DNA of 64,000 nucleotides from Mycolicibacter minnesotensis. Lineage in GTDB: Bacteria; Actinomycetota; Actinomycetes; Mycobacteriales; Mycobacteriaceae. Location: contig NZ_AP022589.1 in NCBI RefSeq assembly GCF_010731755.1, forward strand, positions 3,286,001 through 3,350,000, in the 5' to 3' direction. The translations under genes and the position numbers were made by a program. The notes under the pieces were generated by a model. That model was not told the DNA's origin and made no database searches. It worked only from the letters and a program-made list of their open reading frames with translations. Below, piece after piece: positions 38,183-46,446 of this stretch; within the stretch, counting starts at the first letter, position 1, and every line of letters begins with the position of its first letter.

Positions 38183-38380
38183 GTGGTGGGCTTCCTGAGC
38201 TGGTGGGACGGCGTTGAGCTGTGGCTGTCCGGTCTCGGCTTTGTGGTGCAGACCGCCGTTGTGATGCCGGTGGTGTTGTTGCTGGCCTATGGCCTGGCTT
38301 CGGTGCTGGATGCGGCGTTGGGGGAGGGAATCCGGATGCAGGAGCGGGTTCGCCATGGTGGCGAAGGCGGCGACCGCTGA
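38183..38380 (+). CDS. Small membrane protein, unknown function
   Basis: A 65-residue protein from a GTG (another GTG follows at 38186). It has an amphipathic start (GFLSWWDGVELWLSGLGF), one strong TM helix (VVQTAVVMPVVLLLAYGLA) and a charged C-terminal tail. A comparable small membrane ORF lies next to the trehalase gene in M. tuberculosis (Rv2401A, from memory). Its stop overlaps the start of a 25-residue hydrophobic peptide. Confidence 0.6.
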   Translation: MVGFLSWWDGVELWLSGLGFVVQTAVVMPVVLLLAYGLASVLDAALGEGIRMQERVRHGGEGGDR

Positions 38381-38457
38381 TGCCGCGCTCGCAGGTGACC
38401 TTGGTGCTGGTCAGTCTGATCCTGTTGGTGATCGTGACTTGGCTGTTGACCCGCTGA
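38380..38457 (+). CDS. Single-pass membrane microprotein (25 aa)
   Basis: ATG overlaps the stop of the 65-residue gene by one base (TGATG), a coupling pattern used by real genes throughout this window. The 25-residue product is a short basic start, one TM helix of about 18 residues and a terminal arginine. It is too short for family assignment. It could regulate its membrane partner encoded upstream; chance cannot be excluded. Confidence 0.4.
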   Translation: MPRSQVTLVLVSLILLVIVTWLLTR

Positions 38458-38497
38458 CTCACTCAACTGGGTGGGTCGCGGCCTTGCCGGCCTCTGT

Positions 38498-38503
38498 TAT
38501 GCT
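38498..38503 (+). promoter_or_regulatory. -10 element of leaderless sORF / subI operon
   Basis: TATGCT followed by exactly 7 nt and then ATG (38511), the spacing expected when the A of the ATG is the transcription start. No clear -35. Confidence 0.6.
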
Positions 38504-38510
38504 TCCCCGC

Positions 38511-38609
38511 ATGTTCGCAGCGACCGGTGACCGGAAGCGCCCAGTGGTGGCGCTTCTGATGCTTGCCGTGGTGACTTCCGCTGTGGCCGACCTGCACTGT
38601 TGTCGCTGA
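38511..38609 (+). CDS. Leaderless short ORF ending in Cys-Cys (cysteine attenuator peptide)
   Basis: A 32-residue ORF, MFAATGDRK at the start and ADLHCCR at the end, with consecutive TGT TGT codons just before the final Arg and stop. It starts where transcription should start (see the -10 at 38498) and has no ribosome-binding site. It lies 130 bp upstream of subI, and a hairpin between them hides the subI ribosome-binding site. This is the layout of the polycysteine leaderless ORFs described in mycobacteria as cysteine-responsive attenuators of sulfur genes. Its product is probably not functional as a peptide; translation speed over the Cys codons is the signal (inference). Confidence 0.72.
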   Translation: MFAATGDRKRPVVALLMLAVVTSAVADLHCCR

Positions 38610-38671
38610 TACCGCACCCGTCGGCGTACCGGTGTCGTCTTAGTTGACGCACGTTCTGGAGAAATCGAACG

Positions 38672-38732
38672 CCTTTCGCGATCCGACGGACAAGCATTCT
38701 TGCCGACGTCTATACGGATTCGCCCGGAAAGG
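38672..38732 (+). promoter_or_regulatory. Ribosome-binding-site-sequestering hairpin before subI
   Basis: CCTTTC (38672-38677) pairs with GAAAGG (38727-38732), the only candidate Shine-Dalgarno of subI. The stem continues GCG/CGC and ATCCG/CGGAT with one bulged T and a small internal loop. A smaller competing pairing, ATCGAA (38664-38669) with TTCGCGAT (38675-38682), overlaps the anti-Shine-Dalgarno arm and could be the alternative state. Confidence 0.65.
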
Positions 38733-38738
38733 TCATCA

Positions 38739-39770
38739 ATGCCCAATACCATCGCGCGCAGTATCGCGCTGGCACTGGCTGCCACCCTGGCAGCCACCAC
38801 GCTCGCCGGGTGCGGCGGCGGGCCCAGCGATGTCGTTGGGGGCGGTGAGCGCTCCGACGCGCACACCACTCTGACGCTGGTGGCCTACGCGGTACCCGAG
38901 CCCGGCTGGAGCAAGGTGATCCCGGCCTTCTACAACACCGAGGCCGGCGCCGATGTCCAGGTCGTCACCTCCTACGGCGCATCGGGTGATCAGTCCCGCG
39001 GAGTCGCCAGCGGCAAGCCCGCTGACATCGTGAATTTCTCGGTGGAGCCCGACGTCACCCGGCTGGTCAAGGCCGGCAAGGTCGCCGAGGATTGGAATGC
39101 CGGTGTCACCCGCGGTATCCCGTTCGGTTCGGTTGTGACCCTGGTCGTGCGTCAGGGCAACCCCAAGCACATCAACGGCTGGGACGACCTGCTGCGGCCC
39201 GGAGTCGAGGTGATCAGCCCCAGCCCGCTGAGCTCCGGATCGGCCAAATGGAATCTGCTGGCCCCGTACGCCGTCAAGAGCCAGGGGGGCAAGAACCCGC
39301 AGGCTGGCCTGGACTTCATTGAGCAACTGGTCGGAGACCATTTCAAGCTGCGCCCGGGCTCGGGCCGCGAGGCCACCGATGTGTTCCTTCAGGGCAGCGG
39401 TGACGTGTTGATCAGCTACGAGAACGAGGCGATCGCCGTCGAGCGCAAGGGCAAGCCGGTGGAGCACATCAACCCGTCGCAGACCTTCAAGATCGAAAAC
39501 CCGTTGGCCGTGGTGACCTCCAGTCGGCACCTCGACACCGTCACCGCGTTCAAGAACTTCCAGTACACCGCCCCGGCGCAGCGGCTGTGGGCCGAAGCCG
39601 GCTTCCGGCCTGCCGACCCAGGCATCGCCGACGAATTCCGCCATGCATTCCCGGATCCCGACAAGCTGTGGACCATCGCCGACCTCGGTGGGTGGGAGAT
39701 TGTCGACAGCGCTTTGTTCGACAAGTCGACCGGCTCCATCACTCAGATCTATACCCGGGTCACCGGATGA
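38739..39770 (+). CDS. subI: Sulfate-binding lipoprotein of ABC transporter
   Basis: A 343-residue periplasmic-type sulfate-binding protein anchored by a lipobox (ATTLAGC, Cys near residue 22). The body has the family's VAYAVPEPGWSKVIPAF start, VTSYGASGDQSR binding loop and ISPSPLSSGSAKWNLLAPYA. It delivers sulfate (possibly thiosulfate) to CysTWA. The ATG at 38739 gives a normal signal peptide and has GAAAGG 6 bp upstream; a start at 38700 would lie inside the regulatory hairpin. ATGA overlap with cysT. Matches Rv2400c. Confidence 0.93.
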   Translation: MPNTIARSIALALAATLAATTLAGCGGGPSDVVGGGERSDAHTTLTLVAYAVPEPGWSKVIPAFYNTEAGADVQVVTSYGASGDQSRGVASGKPADIVNFSVEPDVTRLVKAGKVAEDWNAGVTRGIPFGSVVTLVVRQGNPKHINGWDDLLRPGVEVISPSPLSSGSAKWNLLAPYAVKSQGGKNPQAGLDFIEQLVGDHFKLRPGSGREATDVFLQGSGDVLISYENEAIAVERKGKPVEHINPSQTFKIENPLAVVTSSRHLDTVTAFKNFQYTAPAQRLWAEAGFRPADPGIADEFRHAFPDPDKLWTIADLGGWEIVDSALFDKSTGSITQIYTRVTG

Positions 39771-40621
39771 GCGCGGCAGTGGTTACCGATGCGGCGCGAC
39801 CCGATGAGGAGGGTGCCACGCGCTCGAGGTTCCGGCGGGAAGGCGTATCACTGCGGGTGGGTGCTGCCACCGTCTGGCTGTCGCTGATCGTGTTGGCGCC
39901 GTTGGCCGCGATCGCCTGGCAGGCGGGGGGCGGTGGTTGGCGTGCGTTCCAGTTGGCGGTCACGTCGCACGCTGCCGTGCAGTCCTTCCGGGTGACGCTG
40001 ACAATCGCTGCCGGGGTCACCATCCTCAACCTGGTGTTCGGCCTGCTGATCGCGTGGGTATTGGTGCGCGACGACTTCTTCGGCAAGCGCTTTCTGGACG
40101 TGATCATCGATCTGCCGTTTGCGCTGCCCACCATCGTTGCGAGTCTGGTGATGCTCGCGCTCTACGGACCGGCCAGCCCGGTGCACCTGCACCTGCAGCA
40201 CACCGCCGTAGGCGTGGGGCTGGCGCTGGCCTTTGTGACGCTGCCCTTCGTGGTGCGTTCCGTACAGCCGGTGCTGCTGGAGATCGATCGCGAAGTCGAG
40301 GAGGCCGCCGCGTCGCTGGGCGCCTCGGGGCTGACCATCTTCCGTGCCGTGGTGCTGCCTGCCCTGACCCCGGCCCTGCTGACCGGTGCGGGGCTGGCAT
40401 TTTCCCGGGCGATCGGCGAGTTCGGCTCGGTGGTGTTGATCGGTGGTGCGGTACCCGGCAAGACCGAGGTGTCGTCGCAGTGGATCCGCACCTTGATCGA
40501 GAACGACGACCGCACCGGTGCGGCGGCGATCTCTTTGGTGCTGCTCGGGGTCTCGTTCCTCGTGCTACTCGCGTTGCGGGTGCTGGGGTCGCGGGTAATC
40601 AAGCGGCAGGAGAGGTCCTGA
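39767..40621 (+). CDS. cysT: Sulfate ABC transporter permease CysT
   Basis: A 284-residue inner-membrane permease with six TM segments after a charged N-terminus of about 30 residues. The EAA loop contacting CysA reads EEAAASLGASGLTIFRAVVLPAL. The start overlaps the subI stop (ATGA); the next gene starts 1 bp after its stop. Works as a heterodimer with CysW. Matches Rv2399c. Confidence 0.94.
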   Translation: MSAAVVTDAARPDEEGATRSRFRREGVSLRVGAATVWLSLIVLAPLAAIAWQAGGGGWRAFQLAVTSHAAVQSFRVTLTIAAGVTILNLVFGLLIAWVLVRDDFFGKRFLDVIIDLPFALPTIVASLVMLALYGPASPVHLHLQHTAVGVGLALAFVTLPFVVRSVQPVLLEIDREVEEAAASLGASGLTIFRAVVLPALTPALLTGAGLAFSRAIGEFGSVVLIGGAVPGKTEVSSQWIRTLIENDDRTGAAAISLVLLGVSFLVLLALRVLGSRVIKRQERS

Positions 40622-40622
40622 T

Positions 40623-41438
40623 ATGACGTCGACGCGGAAAGTCCGCTACCTGTTGCGCTTCCTCGCGGTGGCCTACATCGGCCTACTGCTGGTTGTTCCG
40701 GTGTCGTTGATCCTGTGGCGCAGTTTTGCGCCTGGTCTCGGACAGTTCTACGACTACATCTCCACTCCGGCGGCCATCTCTGCGCTGCAGTTGTCACTGC
40801 TGGTGGTGGCGATCGTGGTGCCGTTGAACGTCATCTTCGGTATTCCGACAGCATTGGTTCTGGCACGCAACAAATTCCGGGGAAAGGGCGTGCTTCAGGC
40901 GATCATCGACCTGCCCTTCGCGGTGTCGCCGGTGATCGTCGGTGTGGCGCTTGTCGTGTTGTGGGGATCGGCGGGGCTGCTGGGCTTCGTCGAGAACGAC
41001 TGGGGATTCAAGATCATCTTCGGCCTGCCCGGCATCGTGCTGGCCAGCATCTTCGTGACGCTGCCGTTCGTGATCCGGGAGGTCGAACCGGTGCTGCACG
41101 AGCTGGGCACCGATATGGAAGAGGCTTCTGCCACCCTGGGTTCGAGTTGGTGGCAGACGTTCTGGCGGATCACGCTGCCGTCGATACGTTGGGGGCTGAC
41201 CTACGGGATCGTGCTGACGGTGGCGCGCACCCTGGGGGAGTACGGCGCGGTGCTGATCGTGTCGTCGAACCTGCCCGGAAAGTCGCAGACGCTGACACTG
41301 TTGGTGTCCGACCGTTACAACCGCGGCGCCGAGTACGGCGCCTACGCCCTGTCCACACTGCTGATGACGGTGTCGGTGTTGGTGTTGATCGTTCAGGTGG
41401 TGCTCGACGTGCGGCGGGCCGGAAAGGGAGATAAATGA
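40623..41438 (+). CDS. cysW: Sulfate ABC transporter permease CysW
   Basis: A 271-residue permease, paralogous to CysT, with six TM segments and the EAA loop [22 protein letters not shown]. It has the conserved [16 protein letters not shown] segment of CysW. ATGA overlap with cysA. Pairs with CysT to form the sulfate channel. Matches Rv2398c. Confidence 0.94.
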   Translation: MTSTRKVRYLLRFLAVAYIGLLLVVPVSLILWRSFAPGLGQFYDYISTPAAISALQLSLLVVAIVVPLNVIFGIPTALVLARNKFRGKGVLQAIIDLPFAVSPVIVGVALVVLWGSAGLLGFVENDWGFKIIFGLPGIVLASIFVTLPFVIREVEPVLHELGTDMEEASATLGSSWWQTFWRITLPSIRWGLTYGIVLTVARTLGEYGAVLIVSSNLPGKSQTLTLLVSDRYNRGAEYGAYALSTLLMTVSVLVLIVQVVLDVRRAGKGDK

Positions 41439-42466
41439 GCAACGCAATTACGGTGCGCGGGGCGAATAAGCGCTACGGCGACTTCGTCGCACTGGACAAC
41501 GTCGACTTCGCGGTTCCGTCCGGCTCGCTTACGGCGTTGCTCGGCCCCAGCGGCTCGGGTAAGTCCACTCTGTTGCGCGCCATTGCCGGCCTGGATCACC
41601 CGGACAGCGGCACGGTCACCATCAATGGCGTCGACGTCACCGGCATCCCTCCGCAGCGGCGCGGCATCGGCTTCGTCTTCCAGCACTATGCGGCGTTCAA
41701 GCACATGACGGTGCGTGACAACGTCGCGTTCGGGCTCAAGATCCGCAAGCGACCCAAGGCTGAAGTCAAGGAGAAGGTCGACAACCTGCTGGAGGTTGTG
41801 GGGCTCAGTGGTTTTCAGAACCGTTACCCCAACCAGCTGTCCGGCGGTCAGCGCCAGCGAATGGCGCTGGCGCGGGCGCTGGCAGTAGACCCGCAGGTGC
41901 TGCTGCTCGACGAGCCGTTCGGGGCGCTCGACGCCAAGGTCCGCGAGGATCTGCGGGCCTGGTTGCGTCGCCTGCATGACGAGGTACATGTCACCACGGT
42001 TCTGGTCACCCATGACCAGGCCGAGGCCTTGGACGTCGCGGACCGGATCGCGGTGTTGAATCAGGGGCGCATCGAGCAACTCGGCACCCCGACCGAGGTC
42101 TACGACGCCCCCGCGAACGCCTTCGTCATGTCGTTCTTGGGCGCGGTATCGGCGCTGAATGGGGCCCTGGTCCGCCCGCACGACATCCGGGTGGGCCGCA
42201 CCCCCGACATGGCGGTGGCCGTTGCCGACGGTGCGGGCGCCTCGGCGGTGGTGCGCGCGGTCGTCGACCGGGTGGTGACCCTTGGTTTCGAGGTGCGGGT
42301 GGAGCTGACCAACGCCGCCACCGGAGTTCCGTTCACGGCGCAGATCACCCGTGGCGACGCCGAGGCGCTCGCGCTGGCCGAGGGGGACACCGTCTATGTC
42401 CGGGCCACTCGGGTGCCCCCACTCAGCGACGAGCCGCCGCTGAAAGCGTCGGTCGGGGCGAGCTAG
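41435..42466 (+). CDS. cysA: Sulfate ABC transporter ATPase CysA
   Basis: A 343-residue ATPase with Walker [11 protein letters not shown]-loop [13 protein letters not shown], signature LSGGQRQR, Walker B LLLDEPF and switch histidine VTHDQAEAL, followed by a C-terminal regulatory beta domain from about residue 240. It powers sulfate uptake. GGGAG lies upstream of the ATG. Its last 4 bases overlap the stop of the convergent diflavin reductase gene. Matches Rv2397c (CysA1). Confidence 0.95.
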   Translation: MSNAITVRGANKRYGDFVALDNVDFAVPSGSLTALLGPSGSGKSTLLRAIAGLDHPDSGTVTINGVDVTGIPPQRRGIGFVFQHYAAFKHMTVRDNVAFGLKIRKRPKAEVKEKVDNLLEVVGLSGFQNRYPNQLSGGQRQRMALARALAVDPQVLLLDEPFGALDAKVREDLRAWLRRLHDEVHVTTVLVTHDQAEALDVADRIAVLNQGRIEQLGTPTEVYDAPANAFVMSFLGAVSALNGALVRPHDIRVGRTPDMAVAVADGAGASAVVRAVVDRVVTLGFEVRVELTNAATGVPFTAQITRGDAEALALAEGDTVYVRATRVPPLSDEPPLKASVGAS

Positions 42467-44100
42467 TAGACGTCCCGCAGATAGCGGTGACTTCTGACCA
42501 GCTGGTTGACGTAGGCGTGCGCGTCGGCGCTGCTCATGTTTCCGGCGTCGGCCACGATGGCATGCAGGGTTGCGTCGACATCCTTGGCCATGCGCTCGGC
42601 ATCTCCGCAGACGTAGAGGTGCGCGCCGTCTTCGAGCCAATCGAAGAGTTCGGCTGAGTTCTCCCGCATACGTTGTTGGACATAGCGATTCGGTGCGTCA
42701 GTGGCACCGTCGCGGGAGAACGCCAGGTCGAGCCGGGACAGTGTCCCTGAGCTGTGATGTTCTTCGAACTCCTCCTGGTAGAGGTAGTCGCGGGCCCGGT
42801 GTCGATTTCCGAAGAACAGCCACGAACGTCCCGTCGCACCGACGGCACGGCGCTCCTGCAGGAACGCGCGGAATGGCGCCACTCCGGTGCCCGGCCCCAC
42901 CATGATGATGGGCACGTCGGGGGCCGGCAGCCGGAAGGAATGGTTGGGGCGCAGGTGAACCCGCATGGTCTCGGCGCGATCGGCCAGGAACGTGGTGGCC
43001 ACACCGCCATAGCGGCGGTCAGCGAGGGCGTACCGCACCGTCGCCACGGTCAGGTGCACGTGATCGGGGCTCACCACCGGGCTCGATGCGATCGAGTAGT
43101 CGCGAGGTTGCAGGGGGCGCAAGGTGTCGATCACCTCGTCGACGTTCAGCGCCCCCAGCCGGATCAGATCGAGCACATCGCGGCCATAGAGCCACGAGTC
43201 GCGTGCCGCGGGGACAGCCCCGCCGAGGGCGACCGCGGCGCGTGAATCTGCGGTGCGGGTCGCGGTCAGTTCCCGCAGTGCCCGTGAGGGTGTTCGGATC
43301 TCGAGCTCATGGGTGAGCAGCTCGCCGAGCGGTGCGTCATGACCCGCCACGGTGTGTCCGGGGCCGACGCCGAACTCCGCCAAGAGCGCGTCGACCAGGG
43401 CGGGATCGTTGCTCGGGTGCACGGCCAGGGAATCGCCTGCGGTGTAGGTGATTCCGGTTCCGGTGAGGTCCAGCTCGTAGTGGCGGACCTCCTTGTCGGT
43501 TCCGGGGGCGGTGAGCATGCGATTGACCCTCACACGAACCTCGATGGGATGGTCGCGATCCGCGACCGGCGGCACGGCCGGACCGGGGGAGCCCACCTGG
43601 TGGTTCGCCCGGGCAACGCCCGCCGAGGCGGTGGTGTGCTCGGCTGCCAGCTGCTTGACGACGTCGCTCGTCCACGCCGCAGCCGGCTTGGCGTAGGAGC
43701 CGTCGATGTCGAGGCGGTCGGCCAGCCGGATGGCCCCCAGCTGCTCGAGACGTTCGTCGAGAAGGCGGCCGGCGTTGCAGAACAACTCGTAGCCGGTGTC
43801 ACCGAGGGCGAGCACGGCGAAACCGAGGTGCTCGAGTCGCTCGGTGGTGTCTGCGATCAAGGCCTCCCAGAACAATGCGGCGTTGTCCGGAAATTCGCCG
43901 TCGCCCCAGGTGGAGGTGACGACAATGAGGTGTGTGGCCGAGTGCAGGTCGTCGATGTCGACCTGGTTGAGTTCGACTGCTTCGGCGTCACGACCGGTGG
44001 CTTCGGCGAACGCCTCGGCGAACGACATCGCGGCATCCTCGGCGTTGCCCATGTCGCTGCCGTAGCCGACGATCATCGAGAATTCCGGGCGGGCGCTCAC
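42463..44100 (-). CDS. Diflavin reductase (CysJ/CPR-like flavoprotein)
   Basis: A 545-residue protein with an N-terminal flavodoxin domain ([16 protein letters not shown] and [12 protein letters not shown]), an FAD-binding domain (PRDYSIASS) and an NADPH domain ([19 protein letters not shown], then [16 protein letters not shown]). This is the architecture of sulfite reductase flavoprotein CysJ. However, the sulfite reductase here is the ferredoxin-type SirA, and this gene is coupled (ATGA) to a FhuF-like gene whose promoter carries an IdeR box. A role as NADPH-driven electron donor for ferric-siderophore reduction is therefore at least as likely as sulfite reduction (inference). Confidence 0.85.
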   Translation of the reverse strand: MSARPEFSMIVGYGSDMGNAEDAAMSFAEAFAEATGRDAEAVELNQVDIDDLHSATHLIVVTSTWGDGEFPDNAALFWEALIADTTERLEHLGFAVLALGDTGYELFCNAGRLLDERLEQLGAIRLADRLDIDGSYAKPAAAWTSDVVKQLAAEHTTASAGVARANHQVGSPGPAVPPVADRDHPIEVRVRVNRMLTAPGTDKEVRHYELDLTGTGITYTAGDSLAVHPSNDPALVDALLAEFGVGPGHTVAGHDAPLGELLTHELEIRTPSRALRELTATRTADSRAAVALGGAVPAARDSWLYGRDVLDLIRLGALNVDEVIDTLRPLQPRDYSIASSPVVSPDHVHLTVATVRYALADRRYGGVATTFLADRAETMRVHLRPNHSFRLPAPDVPIIMVGPGTGVAPFRAFLQERRAVGATGRSWLFFGNRHRARDYLYQEEFEEHHSSGTLSRLDLAFSRDGATDAPNRYVQQRMRENSAELFDWLEDGAHLYVCGDAERMAKDVDATLHAIVADAGNMSSADAHAYVNQLVRSHRYLRDVY

Positions 44101-44897
44101 GGCTTAGCCCCGGCGCGGCTCGACGCGGCGACCGGCCGTCGAGTGGTCCTGGGGCGAAATGGCGGCATTGCAGCTCCACGTACCGGCAGTCCGAAGCCGA
44201 CCATTGCATCGAGGATCGCTTGACTTCGCCGGCAGTTGGTGGCCTCGGCGTTGTCGGTGCGTCGCGGTAGCTGGGCTGCCGCGACCACGACGGTTGACCC
44301 CAGGAGCTGCCACATCGCCGTGACCGACATCGCGCCCTCGCACGCCTCATGAAGCCAGACGAACAACGGCGCCAAGGTCCGGTGGCAGCGGTGGGCCGCC
44401 CAGGTCGTCAGGGCCGACTCGTTGGGCAACACGACCATGGTCTCGGCGCGGTCGAGTCCGTCCTTGGCGTGAATCCACGGGTCATCGGGAAGGGCACGCA
44501 GCGTCGGGTCCACCACGGCCACCCAGTCGATGTCGTTTTCCGCGTCGAAGTGCACCCAGAGGTTCTCCAGGCCGGTGTCCCACGCGCGTCCCTCGAGCAG
44601 AACCAGCGGAAGGAGGCGTCCCAGGACTTCGTGGATGAGGCTTGCCGCCAGGACGTTTGCTGCCGCTCGGGGGTCCGTCTTCGCGGCGGTCTCGTAGAAG
44701 CGGACCCGCAGACGATCAAGGGTGAAGACCGAGTCCAACGGGAACCAGCGGCGTTTGTTGACGTCCGCCAGTACCGCCACACCGTAGGTACGGGGGCAAT
44801 GCGGGTGAAGTTGTTGAAGCCTGGTACAAGATTCGTGCAGCGCCGCACGCCGCCGAATGACCATTCTCGCGATCAGGGGATCGTCGCCCGTCGACAC
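44097..44897 (-). CDS. FhuF-like / siderophore-reductase-like protein
   Basis: A 266-residue protein with the look of the ferric iron reductase FhuF / siderophore-interacting family: RTYGVAVLADVNKRRWF early, a GLENLWVHFD core and a helical C-terminus. The C-terminal CC-x10-C-x2-C iron-sulfur motif of FhuF is not present, so its redox centre is unclear. The start is the GTG at 44897 with TAGGAG 7 bp upstream; the ATG at 44930 lies within the IdeR box. Coupled to the diflavin reductase. Iron-repressed expression is predicted. Confidence in the family is moderate. Confidence 0.55.
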   Translation of the reverse strand: MSTGDDPLIARMVIRRRAALHESCTRLQQLHPHCPRTYGVAVLADVNKRRWFPLDSVFTLDRLRVRFYETAAKTDPRAAANVLAASLIHEVLGRLLPLVLLEGRAWDTGLENLWVHFDAENDIDWVAVVDPTLRALPDDPWIHAKDGLDRAETMVVLPNESALTTWAAHRCHRTLAPLFVWLHEACEGAMSVTAMWQLLGSTVVVAAAQLPRRTDNAEATNCRRSQAILDAMVGFGLPVRGAAMPPFRPRTTRRPVAASSRAGAKP

Positions 44898-44912
44898 CAC
44901 CAAGCTCCTAAC

Positions 44913-44931
44913 GTAGGTTAGGCTAACCATA
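44913..44931. promoter_or_regulatory. IdeR iron box
   Basis: GTAGGTTAGGCTAACCATA matches 16 of 19 positions of the IdeR/DtxR consensus. It covers a TATGGT -10 on the minus strand just upstream of the FhuF-like gene, so IdeR-Fe(II) should block that promoter. Confidence 0.85.
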
Positions 44932-45004
44932 CTAAGAGCGGCGGCTGGTGAGGAGTGCTGTGACGGGTTTCACGCGACAGCAGGCGTGGGCGGGCGGTGA
45001 CCCG

Positions 45005-45730
45005 TCAGGCGGCGGCCGGTGCCGCCAGAGCGCTTTCGGCGCGGTCCAACGCGGTCGCGGCCACCAGACGGTGGGCACCCAGTGGCTCAGCCATCGGGAT
45101 ACCGGCGTGGTCGGCGTAGGCGGCGACCCGATCGGTGATTCTGCCGTGGGCCAGGAACCACGGGGCGATCATCAGCTTGGTGGCTCCCCGCGCCCGGAGG
45201 CGTTCGACGGCTTCGGGAACCGAAGGCTGGAGATCTTGGGTAGCGAAGGCGACTTCCACGCCCGCCCAACGCGTTCCGCGAGCGAGCGGCGCGGCGATCG
45301 TAGCGGTCTGCGCATTGGCGGCTGCGTGCGAGGAGCCCACCGCGACCACCACCACACCCAACTCCGGATCGAACCGGGAGGCCCCCGCTCGGGTCAGTCG
45401 CTCACCGAGAACGTGGACCAGGCGGCTGTCCACCCCCAGGGTCGGAGCCACTCGCACACCGACTCCAGCCTGCGCGATCATCGCTGGAATATCGATGCGG
45501 GCGTGGTACGCGCTGGCCAGCAGCAGCGGGACGACCACCGTGTCGCCGTCGCGACCGTCGGGGACCGAACCCAACACGTCCTGCAGATTGGGGGCGCTGT
45601 TCTCGCAGAACGCCACGCGCACGTCATATTCGGGCGCTACCCGGCGCAGGTGCCCGGCGATCGCCCGGGTATTGGCGGCTGACCGTGGATCCCGGCTGCC
45701 GTGTGCGGTCAGCACCAGCGTGCTGGTCAC
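45005..45730 (-). CDS. che1: Sirohydrochlorin ferrochelatase/CbiX-like chelatase
   Basis: A 241-residue two-domain class II chelatase. The metal-binding histidine sits in VLTAHGSRDPRS at the N-terminus and a second lies in PWFLAHGRITD. It probably inserts iron into sirohydrochlorin to make sirohaem, the cofactor of SirA, encoded two genes upstream. The GTG start overlaps the cysH stop (GTGA). Matches Rv2393. Cobalt chelation for B12 is the alternative, less supported by context. Confidence 0.87.
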   Translation of the reverse strand: MTSTLVLTAHGSRDPRSAANTRAIAGHLRRVAPEYDVRVAFCENSAPNLQDVLGSVPDGRDGDTVVVPLLLASAYHARIDIPAMIAQAGVGVRVAPTLGVDSRLVHVLGERLTRAGASRFDPELGVVVVAVGSSHAAANAQTATIAAPLARGTRWAGVEVAFATQDLQPSVPEAVERLRARGATKLMIAPWFLAHGRITDRVAAYADHAGIPMAEPLGAHRLVAATALDRAESALAAPAAA

Positions 45731-46446
45731 GAGGCGTGCAGTCCGCATTCGGTCTTGGCCAGCCCGGCCCAGCGTCCGCTGCGCGGATCCGAGCCGGTCG
45801 CGGGCTTGACCGTGCAGGGCGCGCAGCCGATCGACGGGTAGCCCTCATCGATCAGCGGGTTCACCAGGACGTTGTTGGCGATGATGTAAGCGTCCATCTC
45901 CTCGTCGGTCCATGCCGCCAAGGGGTTGACCTTCACCAGCCCGAACTGCTCGTCGAAGCTGATCAGCGGTGCGTTGGCGCGCGTCGGAGCCTCCACGCGA
46001 CGCAACCCGGTCACCCACGCCGAGTAACCACCCAGGGTGCGCGCCAGCGGCTCGACTTTGCGCAGCCGGCAGCACAAAGCCGGGTTGGAATTGAACAGGT
46101 CTTTGCCGTGGGTGGCGTCCTGCTCGGCCACGGTCTGCTCCGGGGTGACATTGACCAACTGGATGTCGTACATGGCTTCGACGGCGTCGCGGGTGCCGAC
46201 GGTCTCGGCGAAGTGGTAGCCGGTGTCGAGGAACAGCACGGGAACCCCGGCGCGGACCTTCGACGCCACATCCACCAACACCGCATCGGCCATGTTGGAG
46301 GCCACCACGAAGTTGCAGGCCGTCGATGAGTCACCGCCGAACTGTGCGGCCGTCCACTCGAGCAGCTCGGTGGCACTGGCGCCGTCGAGTTCAGCCGCCC
46401 CCTTGGCAGCCAGTTCGCGCAACTCCGCCTCGGTGTGCGCCCTCAT
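45727..46446 (-). CDS. cysH: APS reductase (assimilatory, thioredoxin-dependent)
   Basis: A 239-residue enzyme reducing adenosine 5'-phosphosulfate to sulfite. The [4Fe-4S] ligands characteristic of APS rather than PAPS reductases are seen as the CC pair (NPALCCRLRK) and CAPC (SIGCAPCTVKP); the catalytic cysteine is in the C-terminal KTECGLH. Overlaps sirA (ATGA) and che1 (GTGA), so all three are co-translated. Matches Rv2392. Confidence 0.95.
   Translation of the reverse strand: MRAHTEAELRELAAKGAAELDGASATELLEWTAAQFGGDSSTACNFVVASNMADAVLVDVASKVRAGVPVLFLDTGYHFAETVGTRDAVEAMYDIQLVNVTPEQTVAEQDATHGKDLFNSNPALCCRLRKVEPLARTLGGYSAWVTGLRRVEAPTRANAPLISFDEQFGLVKVNPLAAWTDEEMDAYIIANNVLVNPLIDEGYPSIGCAPCTVKPATGSDPRSGRWAGLAKTECGLHAS

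Noticed and set aside
42463..44100. Naming the diflavin protein CysJ outright
   Set aside because: Architecture fits CysJ, but SirA-type sulfite reductase uses ferredoxin and the operon has an IdeR box, so the name would imply an unsupported role.
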